A stretch of 64,000 nucleotides of DNA from Gemmatimonadaceae bacterium. GTDB taxonomy: Bacteria; Gemmatimonadota; Gemmatimonadetes; Gemmatimonadales; Gemmatimonadaceae. The notes below the pieces were generated by a model. That model searched no databases. It was not told the DNA's origin and saw only the letters and a program-made list of their open reading frames with translations. The first letter of the stretch is position 1. Every line of letters begins with the position of its first letter. The position numbers and the translations under genes were made by a program. Below, in pieces: positions 16,892-25,128 of this stretch. The stretch covers positions 62,001 through 126,000 of the forward strand of contig JAUQWM010000049.1 in NCBI GenBank assembly GCA_030835125.1, read 5' to 3'.

Positions 16892-17497
16892 TCAGCCGTC
16901 GGTGGCATCATGCGGACCCACGGTGACCCACACCGGCATCGCCGCCAGGCGCGCGTACAGCCGCGCCGTCGCCCGTATCGGCCACCAGTCGTAAAGGAAG
17001 ATCTCCAGGGGTCTCCACATCGCGACCCAGCCGCCGATCGACAGGCTCTCGTGCAGCACGCGACTGAAGCCGCTGGCGCCCGGTGCCGAGCCCACGAACT
17101 GCGCCGCGATCGTGAACAGCAGCACGGCGGCAAACCCGATCGCCAGGCTGGTCCTCCCATCCTGGAACAGGCGCTTCAGTCGCCGCCGGGCTGAGGCTTC
17201 CCGCGCTGTAAAGAAGCCGTGGACCGTATCGGCGACCAGGGCGGCGACATCCGCGGACTCATCCGCCCGGTCCAGGCGCACGTGCAGCGATGGCGTCGTC
17301 AGGCGCGGCAATTCTCTGCCCCAGTCCACGATGAACTCCTCGATGCGCGGATCGAGGTCGCGACCCGGAAGCGGCGCGGGATCGATGGCGTTGAAGAGCT
17401 GGCGCAGCTCCCCGATGTGCACTTCGAGGATCTCATGATCGTCGAGCGTGGCGTCATTGCGCCCGCGCGTCGCGTCGCTTCCCTGGGAGGCAGTCAT
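16892..17497 (-). CDS. two-TM membrane protein of an uncharacterised conserved family
   Basis: 201 residues. The ATG at 17497 follows a strong Shine-Dalgarno (GGAGGTGAC). A soluble N-terminal domain of about 115 residues contains LFNAIDPAPLPGRDLDPRIE and VDWGRELPRL. Two hydrophobic segments follow (SLAIGFAAVLLFTIAAQFVG and a weaker one near GGWVAMWRPLEIFLY). I recall the ending GGWVAMWRPLEIFLYDWWPI as a hallmark of a widespread family with no assigned function, so this is a conserved hypothetical rather than a spurious frame. It is divergent from the cupin gene and convergent with recQ. Confidence 0.75.
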   Translation of the reverse strand: MTASQGSDATRGRNDATLDDHEILEVHIGELRQLFNAIDPAPLPGRDLDPRIEEFIVDWGRELPRLTTPSLHVRLDRADESADVAALVADTVHGFFTAREASARRRLKRLFQDGRTSLAIGFAAVLLFTIAAQFVGSAPGASGFSRVLHESLSIGGWVAMWRPLEIFLYDWWPIRATARLYARLAAMPVWVTVGPHDATDG

Positions 17498-17729
17498 GTC
17501 ACCTCCATCTCTTCACGGGAGCACTCCCTGCTTCAAACGATATCGCCCGGCAGCCTGCACCGCCGTCCTCGAGTCTCCGTGCAAACCCGTCGGGGGCGCT
17601 TCGCTTCCGGAACTGCCTACAGGCTGTGGGAAAAGTGCCTATGTCCAATCAGGCAGCCTCGCGCCAGTCATTCCCGTATCGATGGCGCGGCCATGCGGTC
17701 GTTTGCCGACTGATGAAAGTGAGGCGTCG

Positions 17730-18125
17730 ATGAAAGGGTTCATTGCGGACATCGAAGACCGGGCGGAGGCGAATGGCCACTTCAGGCGTGTCATCTATAC
17801 CGGCCCGCACATTCAGCTGGTGCTGATGGCCCTCGATCCCGGTGAGGAAATCGGGGAAGAAGTCCATGAAGATACGGACCAGTTCTTCCGCGTCGAGGAA
17901 GGCCGCGGCAAGGTCATCATTGATGGCGTCGCGACGCCGATCGAGAGCGATACCGGGATCGTCATCCCGGCCGGAGCCCGCCACAACGTCATCAACACCG
18001 GCAGCAGGCCGATGAAGATGTACACGCTGTACGCCCCGCCTCACCATGAGGACGGCACGGTGCATCACACCAGGGCGGAAGCAGAGAGCGCGACGGAGCA
18101 CTTTACCGGGGCGACAACCGAGTAG
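17730..18125 (+). CDS. cupin-domain protein
   Basis: 131 residues from ATG 17730, eight bases after GTGAGG; the upstream extension of the open frame has no family similarity. It is a single cupin barrel. Motif 1 is EEIGEEVHEDTDQFFRVEEG and contains a His and a Glu of the usual metal site. Motif 2 is IPAGARHNVIN, with the second His. The last residues are His/Glu-rich (HHEDGTVHHTRAEAE). Such small cupins are sugar-binding, dioxygenase or stress proteins; nothing here decides which. It faces the acyl-CoA dehydrogenase gene across a hairpin. Confidence 0.8.
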   Translation: MKGFIADIEDRAEANGHFRRVIYTGPHIQLVLMALDPGEEIGEEVHEDTDQFFRVEEGRGKVIIDGVATPIESDTGIVIPAGARHNVINTGSRPMKMYTLYAPPHHEDGTVHHTRAEAESATEHFTGATTE

Positions 18126-18162
18126 CTCCCGCCAGCCGGGCCTCAGGCCGCCGCTCCGGGAG
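18126..18162. terminator. hairpin between convergent genes
   Basis: Nested inverted repeats directly after the cupin stop: CTCCCG (18126-18131) pairs with CGGGAG (18157-18162), and GGCCT with AGGCC inside. No T-tract follows on either strand, so termination is inferred from the convergent layout. Confidence 0.5.
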
Positions 18163-18187
18163 GTGGACCGCTATGACGCCGGAACCG

Positions 18188-19984
18188 TCAGCGATCCGCC
18201 GGCCCCGGCGGCGCCAGGTCCCTTGCCTCCACCGCGCGCTGGGCAATCGCGTCGAGCCGCTTGTCCTGGTTGTTCCTCAGCGCACGCAGGCTTCGACGTG
18301 TGCGGCGGTAGGCGGCGTGCACGAAAACCCGTGCGCAATCCAGCTCATTGGCCACCTTCGACTCGTCACCGCCGGCGCGCTCCAGCTCCGCCGTGGCGCG
18401 CGACAGCGTGGCCGTCGCCATGAACAGGTCGATGGCCGCGTTCGCCAGACGTTCCTGGACGTACTGCCGGTCCATGATCTTCTTCCCATGCCGGCGCAGC
18501 GCGCGCTCCACCGCGCGCCCGAGGTCGTACACCTGGTCCGCGACCAGATCGGCCTCGTCCTTCAGCGTGTCGTGCACCCGCTTGAAGTCCGGGCGATCGA
18601 TGGTGCCTTTGGCGCGCCCCGCGAGGTAGCTGCCGATGGCCCCAAGCGAACGAATCGGATCCTGCAGCGCCATCCCGATCTCCTTGAGCCGCTCGCCCGG
18701 CTGCTGCAGGCCCATCAGCGCCACCAGCGCGCGCAGGATCTCGTTGGTGCCCTCGAAGATCAGCATGATCCGCGAATCGCGGACCGCCTGCTCGTACGGA
18801 TACTCCTTCGAGTAGCCGATGCCTCCGGCGATCTGCAACGCCTCGTGCGTCGCCCGGTATCCCATCTCCGACGCGAACACCTTGCAGGACGCCGTCTCCA
18901 GCGAATAGTCCACGCCGCCGCGGTCCACCATGCCGGCGGTCAGCATGACCGCCGCCTCGGTGGCGTAACAGTCGGCCGCCAGCAACGCGATCTTCCGGCG
19001 GATCATCTCGAACGACGCGATCGGCTTGCCGAACTGTTCACGTTGCGCCGCGTAGGCAATGGCCTCGTTCATGATCCGACGCGTGCCGCGCGCCGAACCG
19101 GCGGAGAGCCCCAATCGTCCGGAGTTCAGCACCTCGAGGGCGATCCGGAAGCCGTGACCCACCTCCCCGAGACGGTCCTCGACCGGCACCCGGACATTCT
19201 CGAAGAACACGGCGCGCGTGTCCGATGCCTTGATGCCCATCTTCTCTTCGAGCTTGCCCAGCGAGACGCCGGCCGCCTTCGCGTCGACGATGAACGCCGT
19301 CACGCGCTCCCGCTTCTTGCCGTCCACGACGACCGGCACCTTGGCAAAGACGGTGAAGACGCCGGCGTACCCGGCGTTGGAGATCCAGATCTTCGTGCCG
19401 CTCAGCACATAGTGTGTCCCGTCGTCGCTCGGGACGGCGCGCGCGGCCATCGCCTGCGCATCCGAGCCCGAGCCGGGCTCCGTCAGGCAGAAGCCGGCCA
19501 CGAGTTCCCCGCTGGCGCAGCGCGGGAGCCAGCGCTGCTTCTGGTCCTCATTCCCGAACAGGACGATGCCCTTGCAGCCGATCGACTGGTGCGCCCCGAA
19601 ATAGACGGCCAGCGCCGGGTCCGTCCCGCCGATCTCTCCAAACACGCGATTGAACACCTTGGCCGAGGCGCCGAACCCGCCGTATGCCTCGGGAATGTTC
19701 ATCCCCATGAAGCCGAGGGCGTGGAAGGCCTCGCGCATGGAGTCCTGGAATCGCCCGTCATGGTCATGCTTCGCGGGATCGACGTGATCGGCGGCAAACG
19801 ACCGGTACGAATCGAGAACCATCGCCAGGCTCTCCCGTTCGTCGGCCGACAACTCCGGAAACGGAAAGACGAGGTCCTCGCGGATCTCCCCCAGGAAGAG
19901 CCCCTTGATGAACGACGGGTTCTCGTCAGGATTCGCGAGGTGGGGAGCCTCGACAGGGACAGTGGTCGGGCTGGTCGCGGTCAT
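18188..19984 (-). CDS. acyl-CoA dehydrogenase (long/very-long-chain type)
   Basis: 598 residues, the length of the VLCAD/ACAD9-like group rather than the 380-residue short-chain type. It should oxidise fatty acyl-CoA to enoyl-CoA with FAD. Visible motifs are FCLTEPGSGSDAQAM (FAD/substrate contact), KIWISNAGYAGVFTVFAK, and the active-site block YEQAVRDSRIMLIFEGTNEI, in which the Glu of FEGTNE is the expected catalytic base. The C-terminal ~150 residues form the extra helical domain of this group. The ATG at 19984 was preferred to an in-frame ATG 30 codons upstream because it gives a normal N-terminus (MTATSPTTVPVEAPHL). Part of beta-oxidation; no partner gene is adjacent. Confidence 0.93.
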   Translation of the reverse strand: MTATSPTTVPVEAPHLANPDENPSFIKGLFLGEIREDLVFPFPELSADERESLAMVLDSYRSFAADHVDPAKHDHDGRFQDSMREAFHALGFMGMNIPEAYGGFGASAKVFNRVFGEIGGTDPALAVYFGAHQSIGCKGIVLFGNEDQKQRWLPRCASGELVAGFCLTEPGSGSDAQAMAARAVPSDDGTHYVLSGTKIWISNAGYAGVFTVFAKVPVVVDGKKRERVTAFIVDAKAAGVSLGKLEEKMGIKASDTRAVFFENVRVPVEDRLGEVGHGFRIALEVLNSGRLGLSAGSARGTRRIMNEAIAYAAQREQFGKPIASFEMIRRKIALLAADCYATEAAVMLTAGMVDRGGVDYSLETASCKVFASEMGYRATHEALQIAGGIGYSKEYPYEQAVRDSRIMLIFEGTNEILRALVALMGLQQPGERLKEIGMALQDPIRSLGAIGSYLAGRAKGTIDRPDFKRVHDTLKDEADLVADQVYDLGRAVERALRRHGKKIMDRQYVQERLANAAIDLFMATATLSRATAELERAGGDESKVANELDCARVFVHAAYRRTRRSLRALRNNQDKRLDAIAQRAVEARDLAPPGPADR

Positions 19985-20212
19985 GTCGAACGCTACCGCC
20001 GCGAGCCGGAGGGCGGCAGGTGCCCCGGGTGAAAAGGACCAGGGGCCGGAGTTCGCGGATCGGCATTCGCCCATAATCCTCGAAACCCTGGCCCCTGAAT
20101 CTTGCTGCTCCTACACGACTACCGGACTGGCGTTCCGTCACGTCGCCCGGTGTCCACGGTCCGGCCCTTCATCCCCCGTGAGTACACCACGGGACTGCCA
20201 CCTGGGGCCCGG

Positions 20213-21517
20213 TCAGAAGAAGAAACCGCCGGTGTTTCGCGTGAAGCGCGGATTGACGACGTTCTGGAAGACGGAACCGAACGTGTAGCTGATCCCGACG
20301 CTGCCGTAGTAGTAGTAGCCCGTCCTGAGCTGGCGGAGCTGCAGCAGGATCTCGTCGTCGCTGGCGCTCCCGCGGCGCAGGTTGATCTGGTCCCTCAACT
20401 TCGTGTAGCCGAGATCGAAGTTGAGGTTCAATCCGCGAACGATGCGCCAGCTCACGCCCATGGACCCGTCCAGCCGGTACTTGCCGGGGGAATTCAGGTA
20501 CTGGCTCGCTGTCAGGCTGCCACCAATGCCGCCCCACGGTTGCGTCGCCTCCGCGGCCACGATGAGGCGGTGATCGGGAAGCGTCTCGCGGGTCTTGTCG
20601 TAGACGGTGATCGAGTCGTAGACGAGCGACTTGATGCCAAGGCTGTAGCGCAGGATGACCTGGCGACGTGTCGACTCACTGTAGGGAAACAGGTCGTATT
20701 CGACCGCCGGGCCGACGCGAGTCCCGAGCCTGAGGTTCGACGTCACCGATGACGACGCATTCGCCTGCAGACCAAGGGACCAATGCTCGTTGAGGCTGCG
20801 GACGAAGAGCGCCTGGCTGCTGTAGCCGTGCCGGTACGTGTTGTACGCCTCGCCGTCGGACAGGGTGTAGCGACTCTCGCTGTAGTTCCCGTTCAGTTCG
20901 AGGACCGTCTTGAATTGTGCCGTGATGCGGCTGGCGCGGAAGGATCCGTTCGTGGACTTGAAGGACTGGGATTCCTCGCCGCTGCCATGCGCATTGCCGC
21001 TGACGCGGAAGACCCACAGGTTCCACCGGTCGCTGGCGCCCCGCGTGCCTGACGCGGGCGCCCCAGCCTCCGGCGCGCGATACGTGATGGCGAGGCGAGG
21101 GGCCAGCGCGGTGTTCGCCACGAATCGCATCATGCCCTGCGAGATCACGCGGCGCAGCAGGCGGCGCCGCTCGTCGAACGTGTCGCTCGGGGGCGACGCC
21201 TGGATGATCGTGTCGACGCGGGCGGCGTTGCCTCCCAGCCCGATGAAGGCAACCGTCAGCTCCGTTCCACCAGACGCGGTCGACTGACTGGTGGCCAGGA
21301 TGTGGACTGACGCGAGCGTCCGGTCCCGCACGAAATTCAGCCAGGTCAACTCCGTGCGAAGGAAGTCGCCGTCACAACCGTTGGCCTGGCAGTCGAGGAA
21401 GACCCGAGGGAGGTCGTCCCGGGTCGTATCGGCGGCGGCAGGGTTCTGCGCCCGGGCCGGCGCCGCCATCGCGAACAGGGCCACCACGGCCGACAGGAAC
21501 CGACGTGAGAACGTCAT
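20213..21517 (-). CDS. outer-membrane beta-barrel protein of unknown function
   Basis: 434 residues. The signal peptide MTFSRRFLSAVVALFAMAAPARAQ supports the ATG at 21517; the frame upstream is non-coding. The mature N-terminus has the pattern VFLDCQANGCDGDFLRTELT followed by NFVRDRTLASVHILATS, a two-Cys domain that I associate with uncharacterised outer-membrane proteins. From about residue 150 to the end the sequence alternates polar and aromatic residues in 10-15 residue strands (for example SLGLQANASSSVTSNLRLG). It ends NTGGFFF, with the terminal aromatic expected for a barrel assembled by BAM. The pyrimidine-rich sequence before the ATG leaves no Shine-Dalgarno. Confidence 0.75.
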   Translation of the reverse strand: MTFSRRFLSAVVALFAMAAPARAQNPAAADTTRDDLPRVFLDCQANGCDGDFLRTELTWLNFVRDRTLASVHILATSQSTASGGTELTVAFIGLGGNAARVDTIIQASPPSDTFDERRRLLRRVISQGMMRFVANTALAPRLAITYRAPEAGAPASGTRGASDRWNLWVFRVSGNAHGSGEESQSFKSTNGSFRASRITAQFKTVLELNGNYSESRYTLSDGEAYNTYRHGYSSQALFVRSLNEHWSLGLQANASSSVTSNLRLGTRVGPAVEYDLFPYSESTRRQVILRYSLGIKSLVYDSITVYDKTRETLPDHRLIVAAEATQPWGGIGGSLTASQYLNSPGKYRLDGSMGVSWRIVRGLNLNFDLGYTKLRDQINLRRGSASDDEILLQLRQLRTGYYYYGSVGISYTFGSVFQNVVNPRFTRNTGGFFF

Positions 21518-21668
21518 GAAGTCGAGGGAGGGGAGTTTGGGGAGTGCGACTGACTGACGGACAGGCGTCGACCAGCGCTCGGCAGGGTCGACGGGCGCGG
21601 ACCGCATTTGGACACCGCAAGACGAGCCAGTGTTGTGGCTGGTGACCGCAACCGGCTCCGGACTCAAG

Positions 21669-21697
21669 TTGACGCCTCCCCACCGTACGGATATGAT
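21669..21697 (+). promoter_or_regulatory. sigma-70-type promoter of tRNA-Ser(GCU)
   Basis: -35 TTGACG (21669-21674) and -10 TATGAT (21692-21697) are separated by exactly 17 bases. The predicted start, near 21704, is about 50 bases before the tRNA. It is the clearest consensus promoter I found in the window. Confidence 0.8.
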
Positions 21698-21756
21698 GCT
21701 CAACCCGGTGCAAACCCACGCGCCGGGTGTCCGGCCAGCCCGATCGGCAGGACCCT

Positions 21757-21847
21757 GGAGACGTGGCCGAGAGGCTGAAGGCGGCGGTTTGCTAAACCGT
21801 TATACGGGCTTAAACCTGTATCGAGGGTTCGAATCCCTCCGTCTCCG
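21757..21847 (+). tRNA. tRNA-Ser (anticodon GCU)
   Basis: 91-base class II tRNA. The acceptor stem GGAGACG (21757-21763) pairs with CGTCTCC (21840-21846), with discriminator G. The anticodon loop TTGCTAA gives anticodon GCT. There is a long variable arm (TACGGGCTTAAACCTGTA) and a T-arm with GGTTCGAATCC. CCA is not encoded. Confidence 0.95.
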
Positions 21848-21858
21848 CTTGAAAACCT

Positions 21859-21933
21859 GACGGGGGACGGCATCGGGGGACGGGAGCAGTGACCCGCGCC
21901 AGTCTCCCGTCTTCCGTCCCCCGTCTCCCGTCC
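21859..21933. repeat. inverted purine/pyrimidine repeat in the gltX leader
   Basis: The left arm (21859-21886) consists of GACGGGG-type units, for example GACGGGGGACGG. The right arm (21903-21933) is made of CCCGTCT-type units and is largely complementary. The right arm ends two bases before the GTG start of gltX, so a folded hairpin would sit directly on the ribosome-binding region. Confidence 0.75.
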
Positions 21934-21935
21934 CG

Positions 21936-23366
21936 GTGTCCAACCGCCTCCGCTTCGCGCCCTCACCCACCGGCTACCTCCACGTCGGCGGCGCCCGGAC
22001 CGCGCTCTTCAACTGGCTCTACGTCCGTCGGTATGGCGGCCAGTTCCTGCTCCGCATCGAGGACACCGATCGGGCCCGCAGCACGGAAGACAGCACGCGC
22101 GCGATCTTCGAGGGCCTCCGCTGGCTCGGCCTGCAGTGGGACGAGGAGGTCTCCTACCAGGGCGCGAACGTCGCGCGCCACCAGGCGGACGCGCGCCGGC
22201 TCCTCGAGTCGGGTCACGCCTATCGGGATTTCACCACGCCAGCGGAACTCGACCGCCTGCGCGGCGAGGCGGAGGCCAGGGGCCAGGCCTTCCGGTTCGA
22301 CCGCCGGCTGGCCGACCTGCCGGCGGATGAGATCGACCGGCGGGTGGCACGCGGCGATCCTTTCGCGATTCGTTTTCGCGTCCCCGAGGGCGAAACCTCG
22401 TGGGATGACCTCGTGCACGGGACGATCACGTTCCCGAACAAGGACGTCGATGACTTCGTGATCCTCCGCTCGGACGCCTCACCGGTCTACAACTTCGCGG
22501 TCGTGTCGGACGACGTGGACATGCGCATCACGCTCGTCATGCGCGGCGACGACCACATCTCCAACACGCCCAAGCAGGTCATGCTGTACCGCGCGATGGG
22601 ACACGAGCCACCACGGTTCGCCCACCTGCCGATGATCCACGGCATGGACGGCAAGAAGCTCAGCAAGCGGCACGGCGCCACCGCGGTCGGCGACTACCAG
22701 CACGAGGGGATCCTGCCGGCCGCGATGTGCAACTTCCTGGCGCTCATGGGGTGGTCGCCGGGCGGCGATCGCGAGATCATGTCGATGGACGAGATGGTCT
22801 CGCTGTTCAGCGCCGAGGGATTGCTCCGGAAGGCCGCGATCTTCGATACGAAGAAGCTCGAGTGGATGAACGGTCAGTACCTGGCCCTGACGCCGGCCAC
22901 CGAACTGGACCCGATCGTCCGTCCCCTGGTGGTCGCGTCCGGGCTCGTCACCTCCGCGCAGCTCGACGCGCGACGCGACTGGTGGCTCTCGCTGCTCGAC
23001 CTGCTGCGGGTACGCGCGCGCACCACGCATGACATCGCCCGGCAGGCGGCCACCTACTTCAGCGACAGCGTGGAGTACGATCCGGACGCCGTGGCAAAGC
23101 ACTGGAAGGATCCCGCGACCGCCGCGTCCATCCTCCGCGCCACCGGCGACCGGCTCGCCGCAACAGCGTGGAACGCGGCGGCGATGGAAGAAGCGCTCCG
23201 GAAGCTCGCCGAGGAACTGGGTGTGGGCGGCGGGAAGATCTTCCAGCCCCTGCGGGTCGCGCTGGTGGGGCAGCTGGCGAGTCCCGGGATCTTCGACGTG
23301 CTGATGGTCCTGGGACAGGAGAAGTCACTGGCGCGGATCCAGGCGGCGGTCGAGCGGCTGGGTTAG
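21936..23366 (+). CDS. gltX: glutamyl-tRNA synthetase
   Basis: 476 residues, normal length for the class I enzyme. The HIGH-region motif is PSPTGYLHVGGARTALFNWL. KMSKS appears as KKLSKRHGA. The discriminator motif (ILRSDASPVYNFAVVSDDVD) and the C-terminal helical anticodon-binding domain are present. It starts at GTG 21936, which gives MSNRLRFAPSPTG; there is no Shine-Dalgarno, only the C-rich arm of the upstream repeat. tRNA-Gln is present in the window but no gatCAB or glnS, so whether this enzyme is discriminating cannot be told here. The stop codon lies in a GTTAGGC heptamer. Confidence 0.97.
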   Translation: MSNRLRFAPSPTGYLHVGGARTALFNWLYVRRYGGQFLLRIEDTDRARSTEDSTRAIFEGLRWLGLQWDEEVSYQGANVARHQADARRLLESGHAYRDFTTPAELDRLRGEAEARGQAFRFDRRLADLPADEIDRRVARGDPFAIRFRVPEGETSWDDLVHGTITFPNKDVDDFVILRSDASPVYNFAVVSDDVDMRITLVMRGDDHISNTPKQVMLYRAMGHEPPRFAHLPMIHGMDGKKLSKRHGATAVGDYQHEGILPAAMCNFLALMGWSPGGDREIMSMDEMVSLFSAEGLLRKAAIFDTKKLEWMNGQYLALTPATELDPIVRPLVVASGLVTSAQLDARRDWWLSLLDLLRVRARTTHDIARQAATYFSDSVEYDPDAVAKHWKDPATAASILRATGDRLAATAWNAAAMEEALRKLAEELGVGGGKIFQPLRVALVGQLASPGIFDVLMVLGQEKSLARIQAAVERLG

Positions 23367-23409
23367 GCAGCACGCGTGGTCCACGGATAGTCACCGGTCA
23401 CCAGCATCG

Positions 23410-24069
23410 ATGTCGGAGCCCCTGACCCCCCTCGAGCGTCGCGTCTATCACTACCTGATCGACTTCCTGGCGGAACAGACCTACCAGCCGAGCGTCAGGG
23501 AGATCGGGCGACACTTCCGGATCAAGTCGACCAAGACCGTCGCCGACATCCTGCAGTCGCTCGAGCTCAAGGGATTGGTCGAACGCAAGGGCAGCCGGTC
23601 GCGCGGCCTGCGCCTCGTCGGGTTCTCGTCGATCGGACAGGTGCAACCAGTCCCGCTCTACCGCCGGCTGAATCCCGGTGATCCGGCACTGACCGACGAC
23701 AATTTCGAGCGCTACGTGGCCATGGACCGGATGTTCGTGCCGGCCGACGACGCGTTCTTCCTGCGTGTCGCAGATGAGGGCCTCGTCGATCGCGGCGTCC
23801 AGGCGGGCGACCTGGTGCTGGTAAACCCGATGGGTCGTGCCCACGACGGCGACGCCGTCGTCGCGCGTGTGGGACCCAACGTGATGGTGCGCCTGCTGTC
23901 GCACCGCGGCGCCCACCTGATCCTCACCCCCGTGTCGTCGGGGCAGTCGGAAGTGGTCGTTGGCCCACTGGACGACTTCGCGATCATCGGGACGGTGACC
24001 GTAATGGCGAAGGCATCAGGCATCAGGCATCAGGCATCAACCACGGCCCCCCTGATTCCTGATGCCTGA
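23410..24069 (+). CDS. LexA-like transcription regulator lacking the autocleavage residues
   Basis: 219 residues. Residues 1-70 form a LexA-type winged helix-turn-helix (LTPLERRVYHYLIDFLAEQ, then QPSVREIGRHFRIKS as the recognition region and GLVERKGSRSRGLRL as the wing). Residues 78-200 align along their length with the S24 peptidase domain of LexA. The catalytic residues are changed: E. coli Ser119 corresponds to Gly124, Lys156 to Arg161, and the Ala-Gly cleavage site to Pro89-Gly90. It therefore should not self-cleave on RecA filaments and may be a constitutive or ligand-controlled repressor. The last 16 or so codons, including the stop, lie in a heptamer-repeat hairpin. The alignment was done by eye; the wHTH assignment is firm. 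Confidence 0.8.
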   Translation: MSEPLTPLERRVYHYLIDFLAEQTYQPSVREIGRHFRIKSTKTVADILQSLELKGLVERKGSRSRGLRLVGFSSIGQVQPVPLYRRLNPGDPALTDDNFERYVAMDRMFVPADDAFFLRVADEGLVDRGVQAGDLVLVNPMGRAHDGDAVVARVGPNVMVRLLSHRGAHLILTPVSSGQSEVVVGPLDDFAIIGTVTVMAKASGIRHQASTTAPLIPDA

Positions 24070-24080
24070 TGCCTGATGCC
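24012..24080. repeat. heptamer inverted repeat, probable bidirectional terminator
   Basis: Four perfect GGCATCA units (24012-24039) face four complementary units, TGATTCC then TGATGCC x3 (24053-24080), across a 13-base loop. A 28-bp stem results with one mismatch. It separates the convergent LexA-like and TonB-like genes. The LexA-like stop codon is inside the right arm and the other gene's stop (24080-24082) is at its edge. Confidence 0.9.
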
Positions 24081-25018
24081 TAGTAGTTCCCCGGCGGCGG
24101 CCGCTCGCCGGGCGACGCGATCGGCCCGGGTGATGTCGGCGACGTGCGCTGGGCCTGGCGACGCTCGCGCTCCTTCCGGTCCCGGATCGCCTTCACCGCC
24201 TTCCGGAACTGCTCCTCGTTCATCGCCGCCTGGGCATGGAACAGGATGTCGTCACGCATGTACGCCGCATTCCGCGCCCGTTCCATGGCAATCGGGTTCC
24301 CCTGCAGCTGGTTCAGCGGCAGGAGCGCCAGCAGCGCGGTGGGGATGGAGAGCTTGCCGAGGCGGATGAACTGCTGGTCGACGCCCCACTTCGACCCTTC
24401 CTTCCCGAACGTCCAGTCCCCGCGCTCGAACTTGTTAGGCGCGTACGCGTTCGCCGCGAGCGAGTCGATGTGCCGGCGCAACGTGGCGTACAACGCGCTG
24501 TCCAGTCGCTCGGCGTCGGTCTTGGGCGCGTAGATGAACTCGGGGTCGCCGGCCCAGACGCGCGGGTCGTCGTAGTTCGGCTGGACGCCCCGCGCCGAGC
24601 CGGTGCCGCCACGCAAGGGGCCCGTCACCCCCGTGCTGGTCGGGTTCTCTGACCGGGTCGACGGCGGCGGCAGTTCACGCGGGATCTCCGTTGGCGCCAC
24701 GAGCGGCACACTGGCCGGCGCGGGATTCGCTGGCGCCGGCGCGGGACTCGTCGCCCGGCGTGCCGGTTTCGCGGCCGACGTCGACTCCACCGCCGCCGGC
24801 GGTGGCACCGTCACGAAGTCCACGCGCTCGCGCACCGGCCGCGCCTCGCGGTCGACCTGCAGGAACCGTTCGAAGACTGCCGGCATCTGGATCGCCTGCC
24901 ACGCCACGACGCCGAGGACGACGTGCACGACGATGGAAACCACCGTGGACGACTGCGGGCGGCGCACGTGGCGTCGCTTCGGCTGCGTCGAGCCCGGCTG
25001 GTTCTCCAGAGTCGTCAA
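24080..25018 (-). CDS. TonB-like membrane-anchored protein, atypical C-terminus
   Basis: 312 residues. It has a short basic cytoplasmic N-terminus (PKRRHVRRPQ), one transmembrane helix (VVSIVVHVVLGVVAWQAIQM) and a Pro/Ala-rich periplasmic stretch (residues 75-120), which is the layout of TonB. The C-terminal 170 residues do not show the TonB fold signature (YP..A....G.V). Instead they contain DDPRVWAGDPEFIYAPKTDA, a helical region and a charged KAIRDRKERERRQAQR stretch before a Pro-rich end. It probably spans the periplasm and contacts an outer-membrane or cell-wall partner. No exbB/exbD gene is adjacent. Confidence 0.65.
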   Translation of the reverse strand: MTTLENQPGSTQPKRRHVRRPQSSTVVSIVVHVVLGVVAWQAIQMPAVFERFLQVDREARPVRERVDFVTVPPPAAVESTSAAKPARRATSPAPAPANPAPASVPLVAPTEIPRELPPPSTRSENPTSTGVTGPLRGGTGSARGVQPNYDDPRVWAGDPEFIYAPKTDAERLDSALYATLRRHIDSLAANAYAPNKFERGDWTFGKEGSKWGVDQQFIRLGKLSIPTALLALLPLNQLQGNPIAMERARNAAYMRDDILFHAQAAMNEEQFRKAVKAIRDRKERERRQAQRTSPTSPGPIASPGERPPPGNY

Positions 25019-25128
25019 TCCACTACCTCGGTTGGGCCCAGCCCCGGCGACCGCGGACCGCGCACCCGATTGGTCTACCCCGGCATCCCCGGGGGTTGCC
25101 CCTGTTCGACGCCTTCCTCAAGGATGCG

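Noticed and set aside
17498-17729. Regulatory RNA or hidden gene between the two-TM gene and the cupin gene
   Set aside because: 232 bases checked in all frames; apart from the strong Shine-Dalgarno on the minus strand I see no gene, promoter consensus or stable hairpin.
20040-20097. CAGGGGCC/GGCCCCTG inverted repeat upstream of the acyl-CoA dehydrogenase as a regulatory operator
   Set aside because: Arms are only eight bases and 40 bases apart, which is common by chance at this GC content.
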